A stretch of DNA of 64,000 bases, from the NCBI RefSeq assembly GCF_000410515.1, contig NC_021500.1, positions 2,790,001 to 2,854,000 on the forward strand, in the 5' to 3' direction. Below are positions 1-9,535 of this stretch, piece by piece. Numbering within the stretch: position 1 is the first letter of the stretch; each line of letters starts with the position of its first letter. The notes under the pieces were generated by a model. It was not told the origin of the DNA. It searched no databases and was given only the letters and a program-made list of their open reading frames with translations. The DNA is from Enterobacter sp. R4-368. Its GTDB lineage: Bacteria; Pseudomonadota; Gammaproteobacteria; Enterobacterales; Enterobacteriaceae. Made by a program: the position numbers and the translations under genes.

Positions 1-1432
1 TGTTATTCAGCAAGGTGCTGCACGGCGCGTCCTTTTTCGGCACGATGTTGAAATAGAGCGAAAGCTGGTTGTCGCCGTAAATCATGTACGGCTCCAGCGG
101 CATATCAAACTGCTCCTGACGCGCATCGCCACCGAGTTTGTGCCACAGCGTCTCCAGCGCCCCCTGCTTATTGACCGGCAGGTTGTGCAGGAACGTGTCG
201 TTCAGAGTCATGCTCAGCCACGAACGTTGTTCGTCAATCCAGTTTTCCGTCGGGAATCGGTAACCGATATGCAGCGGGATGGTTTCACCGTCCCACAAGA
301 ACAGATCGGGTGCGGCGCGGAACGCCACCTGCAACGGCGGGTGCCAGATCCCGGTGGCAGTCAGGCTTTGATCTTTACGGATCAGCTCCGATAACTTCAC
401 CGGACGATCGGTTGGGATCCAGCGCGGCGCATCGTACGGTTTGCTCAACGGGATCGTCTGGGCATCGACATCCACTGCCGGGGTTTGCTGCGCAAAGTTG
501 CCGCGTGTTAAGCGCCATGCCGCCGCGCGTAATTCGCTTTCATCTTTCCCCACCACCAGTAGCAGTTTGTAAACCGGGTTCGCCGGGTTATCGATAATTT
601 TCAACAGCGGCTGGCTGGTTTGCGGCAGTGTTAAACCACCAATTTGCTCACCGGGGTGGCCAATCAGAATGCCGTTTTTTTCCGGCAGACGGTCATGGTA
701 GGCCGCGAACGAAACGCCGCGATAATCGGCCTGAATCCCCAGCCACGAGGCGATCAGCGCCCCGGCGCTAATGGTATCCGGGCTCAGCTTTGACGCGAAT
801 GCTACCGCAATCGCCGCCGGTGACATCTGCATGCTGTCAAAGAAGGGGCGCGGAAAATGGCTCAGATCCGCGCCAATATCCAGTTGCTGCCCTTCCAGTT
901 CAAAACGCGAATCCGGCAGGATAGTGACACGATATTTGTCACTCAGGTCGCGCTGACACTGCATGGCGTCGCCATCGTTAATCTTAAAGCTGAGGCTGTT
1001 ACTGGAGACCATCAGCGCAGCGGGAATATCAAACTGGTAACGGGCCAGATCGCTGTCGGTCGCCGTCAGCGGCACAGTGCCGAGCGGTTGGCCGTTGAGC
1101 ATCAACTGCATGGTGGCGTTACGTGCCGCCAGCGCCGGGGAGATGCGCAGGTTGAGCGCCAGCCGGGCGCTGGTCATTACCTGGTCGACCGGCAGGGTAA
1201 AATCAACGCCGCCCTGGAATTGCCCGCCGCTGAGGGTGATCCCTTGCGGCTGGCCCATCTGCGCGATGCTGACACTACTCATCACCGAAGGCACAAATGT
1301 CGGCGTGGATTGCGCTATCGTTGGCGGCGGCAGATCCAGCGGCAACAGCGATTCAACCGTCGTTTCTTCACTGTGTAACGGCGCGATAAACAGCGCGCCA
1401 AGCAGCGCAGCAAGTGCGGTTAGCCGTTTCAT
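1..1432 (-). CDS. bcsB: Cellulose synthase regulatory subunit BcsB (3' end outside window)
   Basis: Periplasmic, inner-membrane-anchored partner of BcsA that guides the nascent glucan through the periplasm. Translating the minus strand from the ATG at 1432 gives about 477 residues starting MKRLTALAALLGALFIAPLHS, a clear signal peptide, followed by a long open region with BcsB-like segments such as FPRPFFDS and GILIGHPGEQ. No stop is met before position 1, so the C-terminal half and membrane anchor are missing from the window. The start overlaps the bcsA stop in an ATGA arrangement (1429-1432), indicating translational coupling. bcsZ/bcsC (and bcsD, if present) would lie to the left. The family call is confident from sequence and position. 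Confidence 0.93.
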   Translation of the reverse strand, partial: MKRLTALAALLGALFIAPLHSEETTVESLLPLDLPPPTIAQSTPTFVPSVMSSVSIAQMGQPQGITLSGGQFQGGVDFTLPVDQVMTSARLALNLRISPALAARNATMQLMLNGQPLGTVPLTATDSDLARYQFDIPAALMVSSNSLSFKINDGDAMQCQRDLSDKYRVTILPDSRFELEGQQLDIGADLSHFPRPFFDSMQMSPAAIAVAFASKLSPDTISAGALIASWLGIQADYRGVSFAAYHDRLPEKNGILIGHPGEQIGGLTLPQTSQPLLKIIDNPANPVYKLLLVVGKDESELRAAAWRLTRGNFAQQTPAVDVDAQTIPLSKPYDAPRWIPTDRPVKLSELIRKDQSLTATGIWHPPLQVAFRAAPDLFLWDGETIPLHIGYRFPTENWIDEQRSWLSMTLNDTFLHNLPVNKQGALETLWHKLGGDARQEQFDMPLEPYMIYGDNQLSLYFNIVPKKDAPCSTLLNN

Positions 1433-3540
1433 ACGCTCTCCTCCTGCGCAACTTTTGCCGCATGCTGCGCGCGTAAACGGCGGTTTTCGCGGCGTGATTT
1501 CCACGTCAGCCAGAAGAGGTCAAAGACGCAACGCACAATGGTCAACAGGGAGCGGAACGGGTTGTCCTGCGGCTTTGGCGGGTGGATCCACGCATCGGCG
1601 CGGGAGAGCACCACGCGCACCAGTTCACGGCGGCGCGACAGCGGAATATCGTCAAACATCAGACGGATATGCTGCTCGTCGCTGGCGACGGTCTGCACCG
1701 GAATCGTGATCGCGCCGGATTGCAGCAGCAGTTCAATCGCTTCGATTTCATCATTCAGATGGCGATCGTCCGGGGCCACGATACGGCAGCCGCCCATCGA
1801 CAAATCCGCCGTCTGGCTGCGCGACGTGATCCCGCTGGCGTAGTGGATAAGCACCGGGATATCGACATCAATACGGATGGTTTTGCGGGTCTGGCGGGTT
1901 TCGCGCGCAACGGCAATCGCCGCCAGCAGGAAGATCAGGCAATACAAGCCCCAGCCAACGTTCAGCACAATAACGCGCGGATCCACACCAAAGTAGTCAT
2001 GCGCGCAGGCGCGGACAATCCCGGCGACCACACCCGCTGCCAGCAGCAAGGCAATGATCAAATGCGGGCGCACCACGCTGAAGTCGAAATAGCCGACATC
2101 CAGCAGCCCACCTTTGTCGGTGACGTTAAACTTGCCGCGTTTGGGAAACAGCATGGTTACCACGGTCGGCAGCGCAATGTGAAACGCCATCACCAGGTCA
2201 TAAATTTCGCCCCAGAAGCTGTAACGGAAGCGGCCATTCAGCCGTGAGTTAACGTACACCGCCAGGAACAGGTGTGGCAGCGCGTAGGCAAATACCAGAC
2301 TGGCCGAAGAGTGAATAATATTCAGGTTAAACAGCAGGTATGCCAGCGGCGCGGTGACAAAGGCAATGCGCGGCAATGCAAACTGGTAATAGAGCATCGC
2401 GCTCAGATAGCACAGGCGCTGCTGGATGGTCAGCCCACGGCCAAACAGCGGGTTATCGAGACGGAAAATCTGCGTCATACCGCGCGCCCAGCGGGTTCGC
2501 TGGATCACGTGCAGCACCAGACGCTCGGTCGCCAGGCCTGCGGCCAGCGGAATATCAATAAATGCCGAACCCCAGCCGAGACGCTGCATTTTCAGGGCGG
2601 TATGCGCATCTTCGGTGACCGTTTCCACGGCAAAACCGCCAATCTCTTCCAGCGCGCTACGGCGGATCACCGCGCACGAACCGCAGAAGAAGGTGGCGTT
2701 CCAGTTGTCGTTGCCGCGCTGAATCGGGCCGTAAAACAGCGCCCCTTCGTTAGGAATATTGCGTCCGACGGAGAGGTTACGCTCGAACGGATCGGGCGAA
2801 TAGAAGTAGTGCGGCGTCTGCACCAGCGCCAGTTTCGGGTCTTTCAGGAAACCGCCGACCGTGGCCTGCAGGAAGATGCGCGTCGCTACGTGGTCGCAGT
2901 CAAAAACGCAGATCAGCTCGCCGTTGGTGAGCTTCATCGCATGGTTGAGGTTACCGGCTTTGGCGTGCGCGTTATCGTTGCGGGTGATGTAGCCGACACC
3001 AGCGTCGGCGGCAAACACGGCGAATTCACTGCGTTTACCATCGTCGAGCAGATAGATTTTCATCTTATCGCGCGGGTAATCCATACACTGCGCAGCCAGC
3101 ACCGTATCGCGTACCACATCCAGCGGTTCGTTATAGGTCGGGATATAGACGTCGACCGTCGGCCACAGCTCCATATCATCCGGCAACTGTACGAGTTCGC
3201 GTTTCAGCGGCCAGACCGTTTGCAGGTAGCTGAGCAGCAGCATTACCCAGACATAGAGTTCCGCGAGAAACAGCCCCATCCCGAGGATGGTTTCAATTTC
3301 GGAATTAAAGTGCAGGGTTTGTGTCAGGCGAAAATAGATATAGCGCGTTGAGAGCAGCACCGACATCACCACCATGATCACCGAAATGCTGCGCTTTTTG
3401 CTCAAGCCCATTAAACAGAGAATACCGATGCTGATCAGGCCAAAAATGTACTGCTTTTGGCTGTCCATGGGCGTGATCACCACCAACAGGGCAACAGGCA
3501 GCACTGCCAGAACCAGCAAAATAGAGAGAAACTTTTTCAT
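1429..3540 (-). CDS. bcsA: Cellulose synthase catalytic subunit BcsA
   Basis: Inner-membrane family 2 glycosyltransferase that polymerises UDP-glucose into beta-1,4-glucan and extrudes it. The 703 residues show N-terminal membrane segments (about 1-110), then the GT core with DDG (166-168), DCD (214-216), FFCGS (284-288), TED (309-311) and QRTRW (347-351), more membrane segments to about 545, and a C-terminal PilZ domain with an arginine-rich RETRQTRKTIR stretch (546-556) and DLSMGG (579-584), the c-di-GMP binding signature. It is shorter than the roughly 870-residue E. coli BcsA because the extended N-terminus is absent. All catalytic motifs are intact. It sits between bcsQ (15-bp gap) and bcsB (4-bp overlap), so it is an operon member, and its activity is expected to be switched on by c-di-GMP. 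Confidence 0.96.
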   Translation of the reverse strand: MKKFLSILLVLAVLPVALLVVITPMDSQKQYIFGLISIGILCLMGLSKKRSISVIMVVMSVLLSTRYIYFRLTQTLHFNSEIETILGMGLFLAELYVWVMLLLSYLQTVWPLKRELVQLPDDMELWPTVDVYIPTYNEPLDVVRDTVLAAQCMDYPRDKMKIYLLDDGKRSEFAVFAADAGVGYITRNDNAHAKAGNLNHAMKLTNGELICVFDCDHVATRIFLQATVGGFLKDPKLALVQTPHYFYSPDPFERNLSVGRNIPNEGALFYGPIQRGNDNWNATFFCGSCAVIRRSALEEIGGFAVETVTEDAHTALKMQRLGWGSAFIDIPLAAGLATERLVLHVIQRTRWARGMTQIFRLDNPLFGRGLTIQQRLCYLSAMLYYQFALPRIAFVTAPLAYLLFNLNIIHSSASLVFAYALPHLFLAVYVNSRLNGRFRYSFWGEIYDLVMAFHIALPTVVTMLFPKRGKFNVTDKGGLLDVGYFDFSVVRPHLIIALLLAAGVVAGIVRACAHDYFGVDPRVIVLNVGWGLYCLIFLLAAIAVARETRQTRKTIRIDVDIPVLIHYASGITSRSQTADLSMGGCRIVAPDDRHLNDEIEAIELLLQSGAITIPVQTVASDEQHIRLMFDDIPLSRRRELVRVVLSRADAWIHPPKPQDNPFRSLLTIVRCVFDLFWLTWKSRRENRRLRAQHAAKVAQEESV

Positions 3541-3555
3541 ACGTTGCCCGAAGCG

Positions 3556-4359
3556 TTAGAAGCCTGACATGCGTGGTGAGTTGTGTACCGTGCCGTCACC
3601 GATTTTGACGCCCAAAATTCCGGCGACCCGTTTAGCAATCAGTTCGATATCGAACGCCGCGGCGGACGCCGGGCTGAAATCAAATACCGACTGCTGAGAA
3701 GCATTGGCTTCAGCGACGCTTTCATCGCGATGCAACACGCCAAGCAGTTGATTGCCCAGACGTTGTTCCATGAACGCAGTAACATCGCGGCTGATTTGCC
3801 GACGGTTGTCGCTCTGGTTCACCACAAAGTAGTGACCCGCTTTGCGGTTCAGCACATCGCCGGTAAGACGGTTATTTTCGATATACGGCAGCAGTGAGAG
3901 CGAGGCGGTATCGGCCAGCAGCGTGACCAAATGCACATCCGCAAGTCGCGACATCGCTTTCAGCGCCGCAGACGGCCCCGGAGGAAAGTCGGCAACGATA
4001 ATCAAGCCCGGATAGTTGAGCAGCGTATTCAGGCCGCGCGTCAGAAAATGCTCGTCATTGGTTAAACGCTCATCAAAGGCAACGCGCTGCGCTTCCGTGA
4101 CATCACCATACGGCAGCACGAAAATATTGCCGCCCGCGGTGAGCACAAACTGGCTCCAGTCGGAGGAATCCGCCGCGCGCGCCACATACCCACGCCCGTC
4201 CGACAGCGGTACGCCGAAATGCAAACGCAGCGCGTTTTGTACGTCAAAATCAAGCGCCAGCACTTTGCTGCCTGCGCGGGCAAGGGCGTAGGCCAGGTTT
4301 GCCGTTAGGGTCGTTTTTCCGACACCGCCTTTCGGCGAACACACACAAATCAACGGCAT
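3556..4359 (-). CDS. bcsQ: Cellulose biosynthesis protein BcsQ (ParA/MinD-like ATPase)
   Basis: ParA/MinD-superfamily ATPase of the cellulose operon, thought to localise or regulate the synthase at the pole. The 267 residues begin MPLICVCSPKGGVGKTT, a deviant Walker A (KGGVGKTT, 10-17), followed by DFDVQNALRLHFG (37-49) and a Walker-B-like DFPPGPS (124-130). There is no signal peptide, so it is cytoplasmic. It overlaps the end of bcsO by 10 bases and precedes bcsA by 15 bases. The frame is complete, unlike the interrupted bcsQ of some E. coli K-12 lines. The ATPase motifs make the family certain; the precise role is inferred from family and context. Confidence 0.93.
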   Translation of the reverse strand: MPLICVCSPKGGVGKTTLTANLAYALARAGSKVLALDFDVQNALRLHFGVPLSDGRGYVARAADSSDWSQFVLTAGGNIFVLPYGDVTEAQRVAFDERLTNDEHFLTRGLNTLLNYPGLIIVADFPPGPSAALKAMSRLADVHLVTLLADTASLSLLPYIENNRLTGDVLNRKAGHYFVVNQSDNRRQISRDVTAFMEQRLGNQLLGVLHRDESVAEANASQQSVFDFSPASAAAFDIELIAKRVAGILGVKIGDGTVHNSPRMSGF

Positions 4360-4862
4360 GAAGCGATCCTTTCTAACAACGAGTGTAAGGGCTGATTTTT
4401 TTCCGCGCGGGGCTTCTCCTCCGCCGCTTTCGCCGCGAAAAGCCGGGCATAGCTGACAGGGGCCGAAGAAGGATTCGCAGGCGATGGCAGCTGCATAACC
4501 GGTGCTACGCTTGCAGGCGCAGGCGCGTAGGCGGCGGCGTTGAACGCCGGAGCCGCTGCATCGAGCTGGCTGGCGACGTCTTTTAGCAGCGAGGTTGTTG
4601 GCGCAGGTGCAGGCACAACCTCATCCACCGTCGCAGCAAGTTGTTGCGCGGCAAACACCTCAGGATCGACGGATTGCGGGACAGGCAGTGACACATGACC
4701 GCCCATCGCCAGCATGGATTCATCCGTGGCGGGAGAAAGTTGATTAATGATTGCCCAACTGCTCTGGTCTTGTGCGAGGTTCTGTGCAGAGAGATCTTTA
4801 AAATCGTGCTTCTGATTGCGAGTCTTATCCTTAAACCTCTGCAAATCATCGTAATGACCCAT
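4350..4862 (-). CDS. bcsO: Proline/alanine-rich cellulose operon protein, probably BcsO
   Basis: First gene of the cellulose operon. The chosen ATG at 4862 (MGHYDDLQRFKDK) has a weak GAGA ribosome site 5' of it; an in-frame ATG at 4874 has none. The roughly 170-residue product has a charged N-terminus (YDDLQRFKDKTRNQKHDFK), a short segment resembling SWAIINQLSP, a long low-complexity Ala/Pro/Val middle (about 70-150) and a short C-terminus ending HSLLERIASCR. It has no signal peptide, membrane segment or enzymatic motif. From memory this layout fits BcsO of type I cellulose operons in Klebsiella/Enterobacter-like bacteria rather than E. coli BcsR, which is about 62 residues and different. Overlap with bcsQ by 10 bases implies coupled translation. 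The BcsO name is a recollection, not a search result. Confidence 0.7.
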   Translation of the reverse strand: MGHYDDLQRFKDKTRNQKHDFKDLSAQNLAQDQSSWAIINQLSPATDESMLAMGGHVSLPVPQSVDPEVFAAQQLAATVDEVVPAPAPTTSLLKDVASQLDAAAPAFNAAAYAPAPASVAPVMQLPSPANPSSAPVSYARLFAAKAAEEKPRAEKNQPLHSLLERIASCR

Positions 4863-5410
4863 AGTTATTCTCATGATTTACAAAATAAAATTGCGTCCAT
4901 CACCGTCAGGATTGGTGTCCTGATAGCATCAAGTGATGGGTTTTAATTGTGGCGGTGCGGTTTTACGCGGGTACGAAGTCTTACTTCAGCGATGGTTTTC
5001 AGCCTGGTTTTTACGTGCCAAAGTTTAGTAGGGCTAAAACGCTGTTTAATTTCAGCAAATATATAAACATTGGCTATAGATGCGCCATCTTTTTTTCACG
5101 CGAAATCTATTAAAGTGTAAATGACGCGATTAAACAAAAATCACCCGGCAACATTCATACTTAAGATAAATCACTTAGTTATAATATCTTTTTAAGTGGT
5201 TAAAAAGACAAATACACTATCACCCTTTAAATTATTGTTAATTTTATATTACTATATGAAATATCTGGAAATATTTAGAGTGGTATTAAAACGGAGTATT
5301 TCCCCAACTCATTATTCCCGTTGAAATTATTTCACCACGACATTGCCGGCTATTTTTGGAAATTTCTAAATACAACAGGAATGTTTATAAGGAAAGGCCA
5401 GCAACGATAA
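4863..5410. other. AT-rich intergenic region upstream of the bcs operon
   Basis: About 550 bases lie between the bcsO start and the REP-like repeat behind dppF. The stretch 5050-5340 is strikingly AT-rich compared with the genes around it and should hold the minus-strand bcs promoter. I see a loose inverted repeat around 5173-5200 (AATCACTTA and TAAGTGGTT) but no promoter that I would call, and no open frame with a ribosome site. Confidence 0.5.
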
Positions 5411-5481
5411 TGCCTGATGGCACCACCATCACCGGACCTACAACACTGCGTAGATCCGGTAAACGCCGGGCCACCAGGCAT
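5411..5481. repeat. REP/BIME-like palindromic repeat after dppF
   Basis: The segment begins TGCCTGATGGC and ends GCCACCAGGCA, and its centre contains CCGGACCTAC and GTAGATCCGG, which together form nested imperfect inverted repeats. The arrangement resembles a pair of enterobacterial REP units (GCCTGATGGC...CCGGCCTAC type). It lies 10 bases beyond the dppF stop and may serve as the 3' mRNA-stabilising end of the dpp transcript. Confidence 0.6.
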
Positions 5482-5491
5482 AACGTGGGGA

Positions 5492-6505
5492 TTAAACGTG
5501 CGGTTTTTCGCCGTTTTCATCCTGGTCGACGGCGAAGCAAGCCACCAGTTGCCCGCGGTAGTCTTTCAACTGCGGTTGCAACTGCGTGCAAGGGCCGAAA
5601 CGACGGCTGCAACGGGCGTTAAACGCGCAGCCCGGCGGCGGATTAAGCGGGCTTGGCAGCTCGCCGGTCAGTTTGATACGTTCGCGGCGCTCGTCCGGGT
5701 TCAGGCGCGGTGTTGCGGAAAGCAGCGCCTGGGTGTACGGATGTCGCGGGTTCGAGAAAATCTGCTCTTTGGTGCCTTTCTCCACGCAGCGGCCGAGATA
5801 CATCACCATCACTTCATCGGCAATGTGCTCAACCACAGATAAGTCGTGCGAAATAAAGACGTAAGAGAGCCCCAAATCCTGCTGCAGATCCATCATCAGG
5901 TTCAGTACCTGCGCACGTACGGAAACATCCAGCGCGGAAACCGGTTCATCGGCGATCACCACATCCGGATCCAACATCAGACCACGGGCGATAGCGATAC
6001 GCTGGCGCTGACCACCGGAGAACATATGCGGGTAACGGTCGTAATGTTCGGTTTTCAGGCCGACTTTCGCCATCATCGCCAGCGCTTTTTCCCGACGCGC
6101 CTCTTTACTGAGCGACGTGTTGATAAGTAGCGGCTCTTCGAGGATCTGCCCGACTTTTTTACGCGGGTTCAGCGAACCGTACGGGTTCTGAAAGACGATC
6201 TGGATTTTCTGCCGACGCAGCTTTTGCGCATGCGGATCATGCTTCAGCAAATCCTGCCCCTGGTAGTAAAGTTCACCGCCGGTCGGGGTTTCAATCATCG
6301 TCAGCAGGCGGCCCAGCGTGGATTTACCACAACCGGATTCGCCCACCACCGCCAGCGTTTTGCCGCGCTCAAGGGTAAACGACACGCCGTCCAGCGCTTT
6401 TACCAGGCGTTCCGGGGCAAACAGCCCCTTCTTCACCGGGTAGTGTTTTTTCAGGTCGATAGCCTGCAACAGCGGCTGTTGCGAGGTGGCCTCGTGCGTA
6501 CTCAT
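5492..6505 (-). CDS. dppF: Dipeptide ABC transporter ATP-binding protein DppF
   Basis: One of two ATPases energising dipeptide and haem-precursor import through DppBC. The 337 residues contain Walker [10 protein letters not shown] (55-63), signature FSGGQ (162-166) and Walker B VVIADEP (182-188), followed by the C-terminal oligopeptide-transporter extension with the conserved cysteine cluster GCAFNARC (about 292-299). The start ATG overlaps the end of dppD (6502-6505). Last gene of the dppABCDF operon; a REP-like repeat follows. Sequence is close to E. coli DppF throughout. Confidence 0.97.
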   Translation of the reverse strand: MSTHEATSQQPLLQAIDLKKHYPVKKGLFAPERLVKALDGVSFTLERGKTLAVVGESGCGKSTLGRLLTMIETPTGGELYYQGQDLLKHDPHAQKLRRQKIQIVFQNPYGSLNPRKKVGQILEEPLLINTSLSKEARREKALAMMAKVGLKTEHYDRYPHMFSGGQRQRIAIARGLMLDPDVVIADEPVSALDVSVRAQVLNLMMDLQQDLGLSYVFISHDLSVVEHIADEVMVMYLGRCVEKGTKEQIFSNPRHPYTQALLSATPRLNPDERRERIKLTGELPSPLNPPPGCAFNARCSRRFGPCTQLQPQLKDYRGQLVACFAVDQDENGEKPHV

Positions 6506-7485
6506 AGTGTCGGCCTCCCGGCGTCATCGAGTGGGTAGTGACATTTGGACTGACGGCCGCCATCGACGGTGTTCAGTTCCGGCTCCTGCTCGCGGCATTT
6601 GTCCGTGGCGTACGGGCAGCGCGGGTTCAGCAGGCAGCCTGTCGGGCGGTCATATTTGCCCGGCACCACGCCCGGCAACGAGGCCAGACGCGCTTTATCC
6701 TGAGCAAACTCCGGCAACGCGCGCAGCAGCGCCTGCGTGTAGGGATGACGCGGCGCGCGGAAGATATCCTTCGCTTCGCCGGTTTCCACCACCTGGCCTG
6801 CATACATCACAATGATTTTGTGCGCCGCTTCCGCCACCAGCGCCAGATCGTGCGTGATCAGGATCAGCGCCATGTTTTCCTTTTGCTGCAATTCCAGCAA
6901 AAGCTCGATGATCTGCGCCTGGATGGTCACGTCCAGCGCAGTTGTCGGTTCGTCGGCAATCAGCAGCTTCGGCTGGCAGGCAATCGCCATCGCAATCATC
7001 ACGCGCTGGCTCATACCGCCGGAAAGCTGGTGCGGGTAAACGTCCAGACGCGAAGCCGGATCGGGGATGCCCACCTGGTTGAGCAGGTCAATCGCCCGCT
7101 GCCGGCGGGTTTTCTTATTCCCGCCCTGATGCACCTTAATGGCTTCCATAATCTGGAAACCGACCGTGTAGCACGGGTTCAGACTGGTCATCGGATCCTG
7201 GAAAATCATCGCCACTTCGGAGCCCACCAGGCTGCGGCGCTCTTTTTCCGAAATGCGTTTCAGATCCTGGCCGTTAAACTCCAGTTTTTCCGCCATCACG
7301 CGGCCCGGGAAATCAATCAGCCCCATAATCGCCAGCGAACTGACCGATTTACCGGAGCCGGACTCGCCCACGATGCCGACCACTTCGCCCTGGCTTACGC
7401 TATAGCTTACGCGGTCTACGGCGCGGAATTCGGAGCCAACGTCGCCGAAATGCACCGATAACTTATCTACATTTAATAACGCCAT
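6502..7485 (-). CDS. dppD: Dipeptide ABC transporter ATP-binding protein DppD
   Basis: Second ATPase of the dipeptide importer, on the cytoplasmic face of the membrane. The 327 residues show Walker A GESGSGKS (40-47), signature LSGGM (154-158) and Walker B LLIADEP (174-180), plus the family's C-terminal cysteine-rich segment ([14 protein letters not shown]) that in related transporters carries an iron-sulfur cluster. It lies 10 bases after dppC and overlaps dppF by 4 bases, consistent with a single translationally coupled operon. Confidence 0.97.
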   Translation of the reverse strand: MALLNVDKLSVHFGDVGSEFRAVDRVSYSVSQGEVVGIVGESGSGKSVSSLAIMGLIDFPGRVMAEKLEFNGQDLKRISEKERRSLVGSEVAMIFQDPMTSLNPCYTVGFQIMEAIKVHQGGNKKTRRQRAIDLLNQVGIPDPASRLDVYPHQLSGGMSQRVMIAMAIACQPKLLIADEPTTALDVTIQAQIIELLLELQQKENMALILITHDLALVAEAAHKIIVMYAGQVVETGEAKDIFRAPRHPYTQALLRALPEFAQDKARLASLPGVVPGKYDRPTGCLLNPRCPYATDKCREQEPELNTVDGGRQSKCHYPLDDAGRPTL

Positions 7486-7495
7486 CTCGAGCCTC

Positions 7496-8398
7496 TTACT
7501 GCTTCAGTTTGGGGTCGAGCGCATCACGCAGGCCGTCACCCATCAGGTTAAATGCCAGCACCGTCAGCAGGATCGCAAGACCCGGGAAGGTCACGACCCA
7601 CCAGGCACTTTGTGCGAACTGCAACACGTCGGAGAGCATGGTGCCCCACTCCGGCGTTGGCGGCTGCGCACCCATGCCAAGGAAGCCAAGGGCGGCCATA
7701 TCGAGAATGGCGTTGGAAAAACCAAGCGACGCCTGAACAATCAGCGGCGCAAGGCAGTTAGGGAAAATATTGACGAACATCTGGCGCATCGCGCCTGCAC
7801 CGGCCACGCGGGAAGCGGTGACGTAATCGCGATTCACTTCCACCAGCACCGCTGCGCGCGTCAGACGCACATAGTGCGGCAGGGCCACGAAGGTGAGCGC
7901 CAGCGAGGCGTTAACTATCGACGGGCCAAAAATAGCCACCAGCACCAACGCCAGCAGCAGGCTCGGCAGCGCCAGCATGATATCGACGATACGCATAATG
8001 ATGTTGTCGATAACGCCGCCGAAATAACCGGCGACCAGACCGAGGATAATCCCGGCGATCAGCGACAACACCACCACTAAACAGCCAACCAGCAGCGACA
8101 AACGTGCGCCGAACATCAGGCGCGACAGCGTATCGCGGCCAACGTCATCGGTACCGAGGATGTGCGACCAGGTGCCGCCATCCTGCCAGACCGGCGGCGC
8201 AAGCAGCGCATCGCGGAACTGATCCGCCGGGTTGTGCGGGGCCAGGACGTTAGCGAACACGGCGATGATCAGCATGATCACCACATAAACCAGCCCGACG
8301 ACCGCGCCTTTGTTGCGTTTGAAATAGTGCCAGAACTCCTGCAGCGGGGTCATCGGCACCGGTGCGGAGACAACTTTATTTTCAGTGACTTGTGACAT
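7496..8398 (-). CDS. dppC: Dipeptide ABC transporter permease DppC
   Basis: Inner-membrane permease forming the translocation channel together with DppB. The 300-residue protein has a cytoplasmic N-terminus, a first membrane segment around 32-52, an extracytoplasmic loop, then five further segments typical of the type with the EAA motif ([16 protein letters not shown]) that docks onto the ATPases. Nine bases separate it from dppB and 10 from dppD. Length and sequence match E. coli DppC. Confidence 0.97.
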   Translation of the reverse strand: MSQVTENKVVSAPVPMTPLQEFWHYFKRNKGAVVGLVYVVIMLIIAVFANVLAPHNPADQFRDALLAPPVWQDGGTWSHILGTDDVGRDTLSRLMFGARLSLLVGCLVVVLSLIAGIILGLVAGYFGGVIDNIIMRIVDIMLALPSLLLALVLVAIFGPSIVNASLALTFVALPHYVRLTRAAVLVEVNRDYVTASRVAGAGAMRQMFVNIFPNCLAPLIVQASLGFSNAILDMAALGFLGMGAQPPTPEWGTMLSDVLQFAQSAWWVVTFPGLAILLTVLAFNLMGDGLRDALDPKLKQ

Positions 8399-8407
8399 GA
8401 TGGCCCC

Positions 8408-9427
8408 TTACTTCTTATGCCGAATACGCGGGTTCACCACGCCGTAAAGCAGGTCGACCAGCAGGTTGACGAGGATAATCATCGTCGCGACCAGCAGTAC
8501 CCCGCCCTGCACCACCGGATAGTCACGGCGTTGCAGTGCATCAATCAACCAGCGCCCCAGACCCGGCCAGGAGAAGATGGTTTCCGTCAGGATCGCGCCC
8601 GCCAGCATTGTGCCGACCTGCAAGCCGATCACCGTCACCACCGGCAGCATGGCGTTGCGCAGGGCATGAACGATGATCACGCGCATACGGGTCAGCCCCT
8701 TCGCGCGCGCGGTGCGGATATAGTCTTCGCCGAGCACTTCCAGCATCGACGAGCGCGTCATACGCACTATCACCGCTAGCGGAATAGTACCGAGCACGAT
8801 GGCGGGCAGAATCATGTGCGCAACGGCATCGATGAAGTTTCCGTCCTCGCCCCAGATGGCGGTATCAATCAGCATAAAGCCGGTCAATGGATTGCTGTCG
8901 TCGAGGAACACCATATCGCTGACGCGTCCGGAAACCGGGGTCAGGTTCAGTTGTACCGAAACCAGCATAATCAGCATCATGCCCCACCAGAAGATAGGCA
9001 TGGAGTAACCGGTCAGCGCGAGGCTCACGGCGGTGTGATCGAAGATGGAGCCGCGCTTCACAGCGGCCATTACGCCCACCGGAATGCCTACGGCCACCGC
9101 GAAAATCATGGCGCAGATGCCGAGTTCCAGCGTCGCTTTAAAACGCGGTACGAACTCGTCCCACACCGGAAGACGGCTTTTCAGCGAAATACCTAAGTCA
9201 CCATGCAGCACGCCCCACACATAGTTGACGTATTGCTCCCACAGCGGCTTATCGAGACCAAGCTCGGCCAGCAACTGGGCGTGACGCTCAGGAGAGATAC
9301 CACGCTCACCCGCCATGATCATTACCGGGTCGCCGGGGATCATATGGACAAAGGCAAAGGTGAGAAGGGTGATACCGATAAACGTTGGGATAACCAGCCC
9401 CAAACGTCGGAGAATGAACTGCAACAT
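8408..9427 (-). CDS. dppB: Dipeptide ABC transporter permease DppB
   Basis: Inner-membrane permease partner of DppC. I start it at the ATG at 9427 (MLQFILRRLG), giving 339 residues, the E. coli length; an upstream in-frame start at 9484 would add 19 residues with no family support. The N-terminal membrane helix is followed by PGDP and GERGIS motifs, a periplasmic loop and the EAA loop (EDYIRTARAKGLTRMR). A 108-base gap with a GC-rich hairpin separates it from dppA, a common arrangement that lowers permease expression relative to the binding protein. Confidence 0.96.
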   Translation of the reverse strand: MLQFILRRLGLVIPTFIGITLLTFAFVHMIPGDPVMIMAGERGISPERHAQLLAELGLDKPLWEQYVNYVWGVLHGDLGISLKSRLPVWDEFVPRFKATLELGICAMIFAVAVGIPVGVMAAVKRGSIFDHTAVSLALTGYSMPIFWWGMMLIMLVSVQLNLTPVSGRVSDMVFLDDSNPLTGFMLIDTAIWGEDGNFIDAVAHMILPAIVLGTIPLAVIVRMTRSSMLEVLGEDYIRTARAKGLTRMRVIIVHALRNAMLPVVTVIGLQVGTMLAGAILTETIFSWPGLGRWLIDALQRRDYPVVQGGVLLVATMIILVNLLVDLLYGVVNPRIRHKK

Positions 9428-9495
9428 AACCCGGATTCTCAGTAGTGACGCTACGCCTGGCGACGGCGCGTCTGTATTGCTCACAAATGTAAATT

Positions 9496-9518
9496 CCCCC
9501 TCCCCAGAGGGGAGAGGG
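9496..9518. repeat. GC-rich inverted repeat between dppA and dppB
   Basis: CCTCCCC, a three-base AGA loop and GGGGAGAGGG form a short stem in the dppA-dppB gap. The core resembles the larger CCCTCTCCCC/GGGGAGAGGG element between mtlA and mtlD (57503-57569), so both may belong to one dispersed repeat family. In the dpp mRNA it could act as a 3' stabiliser or partial terminator behind dppA. Confidence 0.55.
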
Positions 9519-9535
9519 AAAAGGCACCGTGTTTA

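Noticed and set aside
2272..3351. Long plus-strand open frame across bcsA
   Set aside because: Antisense to the catalytic part of bcsA; rich in Arg, Gln and His, no recognisable domain.
4350..4874. Naming the first bcs gene bcsR
   Set aside because: E. coli BcsR is about 62 residues with a different sequence; this protein is about 170 residues and Pro/Ala-rich, fitting BcsO better.
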